Assembly: GCA_037957365.1 (NCBI GenBank)
Contig: JARHVA010004229.1
Location: forward strand, 137,501-201,500
Source of the DNA: Torreya grandis
Taxonomy: Eukaryota; Streptophyta; Pinopsida; Cupressales; Taxaceae
Reading direction: 5' to 3'
DNA: 64,000 nucleotides
Below the pieces are notes generated by a model. It saw nothing but the letters and a program-made list of their open reading frames with translations, was not told the DNA's origin and did not search any database. The position numbers and the translations under genes are program-made. The stretch's first letter is position 1, and each line of letters starts with the position of its first letter. Of the stretch, positions 61,261 to 64,000 are shown one piece after another.

Positions 61261-62050
61261 ACATAGAGGCACCCTTGTCATTACCCTAAGAGATAGATGG
61301 GACAATTTTTGATGAGTTTTTAGTAGGGCCAGGTATTGGGGATCCAAGGTGTGTAGTGGCATATACATCTTGGTGGGTACGTTTATATCCCATGGTGGAG
61401 GTCAAGAGGCCACCACTAGATTTATAAGGGTTGGTGAGAGAGAGGGATGCATTTCTACAATCATGAGATGTATTAGCATAGGCTAGAGATACATCACATG
61501 CATAGGTATTAACCTTATAGGGGTAGGTAGTGATGTTTTAGGGCTAAGTTAAGGCAATACAGGGCTAAGTTGTAGCATTATAAGAGTAGGTCAGAGTGTT
61601 AGAGGGTTAGGTGATTGTAGTGATAGTGGAGAGGGATAGCCTAAGAGTAGCAAGTCAAGCTACTCCTCTTTCTCTATCACAAGTACTAGTAGAGGCTACG
61701 CCATCATTAGGTACTATAGGACTTACACAAACTATATCTCTAGTGAGATATACTACTACCCTAGATGAGATTGCCTATTATGAGATGACCATCAAAGAGT
61801 AATTTTGATTTTAGGGAGTAGGAGAGATCTATGTCACATGCCATAGATTCTATCTCATGTAGGTGTAGATGGGTTGAGAGTGGTGATGACACTACTTCAT
61901 CATCACCATGTGTAGAGCCTTGATGATCTTGAGTGCTAGATTTTGTCATTTTTTATTATATTTGCAATATGTAAACTAGCCTTCGGGTTGAAGATGTGAG
62001 ATGTATGTCTTGAGAGAGAGATGATACTATGATGATTTAGATTTTTTGTG
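61261..62050 (+). other. Weakly coding-like tail of the PMD region
   Basis: The open stretch 61,611-61,802 (SQATPLSLSQVLVEATPS, DEIAYYEMTIKE) could be the Pro/Ser-rich C-terminal part of the PMD protein, but no motif supports this. TGATGATGA-type and GAGAG tracts are common. Confidence 0.3.
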
Positions 62051-62052
62051 AT

Positions 62053-62154
<102 letters not shown>

Positions 62155-62189
62155 TATATATATGTATGTATATATATGTATATGAGATG

Positions 62190-63340
62190 TTTATTTATTT
62201 GTGATTTTGAGATGTATTCATTGTGATTGTGATGAGGATATTGACATTAATGATGATGATATAGATGATGATTCTTTAACGCTATGTTAATTTTGATGTT
62301 AATACTAATCATGTTAGTTGAGTTAGACTATCCTTTCCCATTTATGTGATGGTAAATGCATAGTTGGTTTATTAGTTTCATCTTAGAATTTTTCCATTTT
62401 TTATGATGGTGTATGCTTAAAATGAATAAATTAGTTATGTTAGTTTATTTCAGCATTTTTCCATATTTGTGATGATGTATGTGTAAAACAAACTGATTAG
62501 GCTTTGATAGTGTTGGTATGACATTATTCTTCATCTCAATAGAGAGATTAACATGTGATATGGATGGGAAAATAAAGAGGTAGAATGCTCATGCACTAGT
62601 AAAGACTATAATCAGAACATAAATAGGCTCGGGAAAATGAGCCTCTTTCATGCCTTATATCTTTGAACCATTGTGTTTATTAGAGAAGCATCATGTTTAC
62701 CTTATATTAAGAAAGATTTGTAGTCCCTTAAAAGAGTATGACATAAAAAAAAGGGTAAAATGAGGGAAATTTTTTAGGTAATATAACCTACAATGTGGGG
62801 ATGATATGCCCTTTTTGTGGGTGACCCGAGAGTTACTATAGGCAAGTCCATGACTTAAAGATTCTTTTTTTGTGTAAATTGATCAATACAAGATGCCTAC
62901 AATGGGATTTTGTATGGGTTAAGGTCATATAAAGCTGATCAATGTGAGAAGCTTTTTTTATTTATATTTCCCTATGAGAATAAAGCTCAACTTAGCTATC
63001 CTGTAAGGGAGTGGTCTAAGCATTCACTTTTAAGTTTAAATAGTTATCCTTTAAGGGAGTAGTATATTGATAGTATAAAAGGGAAGTTACGTAGATGTTC
63101 TTTAAATCAGTAGTCTATGTTGAGAAGCATGACCTAAGATTTTATAACTTGTCACATATCCCATTTTTTTTCTTTTGTTTTATGCTCTTAGTCATGGACA
63201 AGACTATACAGGCTTAGGAGTTTTCCACTTTGAGGGAAACACCATACCACTACATAGGTTACCTAAGTGTATAGGAGTAAGGGTGAAGAGGAAGGGAAAT
63301 TAATATAATAAGGATGCTCAAGGGATGAGCTCTAGTTAAA
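62190..63340. other. Intergenic repeat debris, nothing firmly identified
   Basis: AT-rich sequence with two similar short blocks (TTTTTCCATTTTTTATGATG at about 62,390 and a TTTTTCCATATTTGTGATGA-like block at about 62,456) and a pyrimidine tract at 63,160-63,175. It is where the 3' end and LTR of the minus-strand gypsy fragment should lie, but no LTR start was recognised. Confidence 0.4.
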
Positions 63341-63349
63341 CATGAGGTG

Positions 63350-64000
63350 AAGTGATGCTTGTTAAACAAAAGAATGGTCGTAAGTGTAAGGCATTTAAAG
63401 GTTTGGGTTCTAGCCTTCCTTTAAGAGAAGACAAGTGATAAGTTCATGAGCCATAATTGTGAGTTATGATATAAGGTCCAAGCCAATTAGGAGTAAAATT
63501 ACCCTATTTTCTATTCTCTATGTTCATCACATGTTGATTTTCTTTTAAGATGATATCTCCTATATTGAAATCTTACTCTTTGAGGTTTTTGTTATAAGTG
63601 CATTTGATATGTTCTTGATATATTTTGAGGTGGTTAAGGGCTATGAGATGGTGCTCATCGAGTAGTTCATGTTGAGCCAATTGTTCTTGGTGAAATTCAT
63701 TATTAGTATGTCTTGTAGAGAAATGCAAAGAGAAGGAATCTAGACTTCAAGAGGCAAAAAAACCTCCATCCCATATACGAAGGAAAAAGGTGTAGCACTT
63801 GTATGGGTTTGAATGCTAGTGTGTAAGCCCAAAATCAAAAGGAATGTGTGTGTGTCAATCCTTGCTCATATCATTGACTACCTTTATGATAATTTTGGTC
63901 AATGTTTTGTTAGAAGCCTCTGCTTGTCTATTTACTTTTGGATAGTATAATGATGAGAAGCTTAATTTGATTCTAAATGTATCACAAAGACTTTGAATAG
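63350..64000 (-). pseudogene. Tat/Athila-like Ty3/gypsy integrase, C-terminal fragment
   Basis: Read from 64,000 downward: CDTFRIKLSFSSLYYP, then VNRQAEASNKTL at about 63,940-63,905 (the catalytic Glu of the DDE triad is kept), VVNDMSKD followed by a stop where Trp is usual, a frameshift, HTSATPFSFVYGMEVFLP at about 63,800-63,750, HELLDEHHLIALNHLKIYQE at about 63,685-63,625, a GDIILK block near 63,555, and PNWLGPYII near 63,485 with LNALHLRPFF near 63,380. The QAEASNKTL and GP-F-I ... N-A-x-x-L-x-x-F order belong to the Tat/Athila side of plant gypsy elements, a lineage distinct from the chromovirus at 50,346. At least four stops and one frameshift. The rest of pol lies beyond the right edge. 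Confidence 0.85.

Overview
This is AT-rich, intron-scale-empty, repeat-only nuclear DNA from a large plant genome. The plant call rests on the element families: Ty3/gypsy chromovirus, Tat/Athila-like gypsy integrase, Ty1/copia with an initiator-Met-tRNA primer site, an L1-type LINE carrying RNase H, and a plant-mobile-domain remnant. Most copies are old: stops and frameshifts are dense and many look like C-to-T or G-to-A decay. A gymnosperm or another very large plant genome fits, but the species cannot be fixed from the sequence. I find no intact host gene, no tRNA or rRNA gene and no CRISPR array.

Layout. (1) 1-2,940: minus-strand gypsy gag-pol remnant (zinc knuckle, protease, RT), TA/CATA microsatellites and a 467-bp near-palindrome made of two opposed gag-like copies. 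(2) 2,940-32,645: a satellite array of about 87-bp monomers, roughly 22.8 kb of satellite (about 260 monomers), interrupted twice. The interruptions are a 5'-truncated LINE (7,894-10,568) and a complete but internally deleted copia element (15,743-20,019) with a perfect 5-bp target duplication. Around the copia element the satellite has a higher-order period of about 1.48 kb. (3) 32,646-58,797: a nest of related long-LTR Ty3/gypsy elements. It holds a truncated sense LTR, an inverted LTR with the end of its pol gene, a tandem of a non-coding long-LTR derivative (LTR-internal-LTR-partial internal), and a chromovirus (5' LTR 4.0 kb, decayed gag-PR-RT-RNase H-IN-chromodomain, PPT). (4) 58,798-62,050: a decayed transposon-type plant-mobile-domain gene region with a long direct repeat. 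(5) 62,065-62,152: (CA)n. (6) 63,350-64,000: minus-strand Tat/Athila-like integrase fragment.

How the parts relate. The coding chromovirus LTR and the non-coding derivative LTRs are alignable along most of their length and have the same kind of ends and primer site. The natural reading is a non-autonomous derivative that depended on the chromovirus's proteins. All copies seen here are dead. The most notable signals are the satellite with its higher-order repeat, the autonomous/non-autonomous long-LTR family with its tandem and inverted arrangement, the gag-containing palindrome, and an unrecognised lysine-rich reading region downstream of the LINE RNase H. Coordinates of decayed elements are approximate unless a terminal motif is cited. 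All homology calls are from recognising motifs by eye; no alignment or database search was run.
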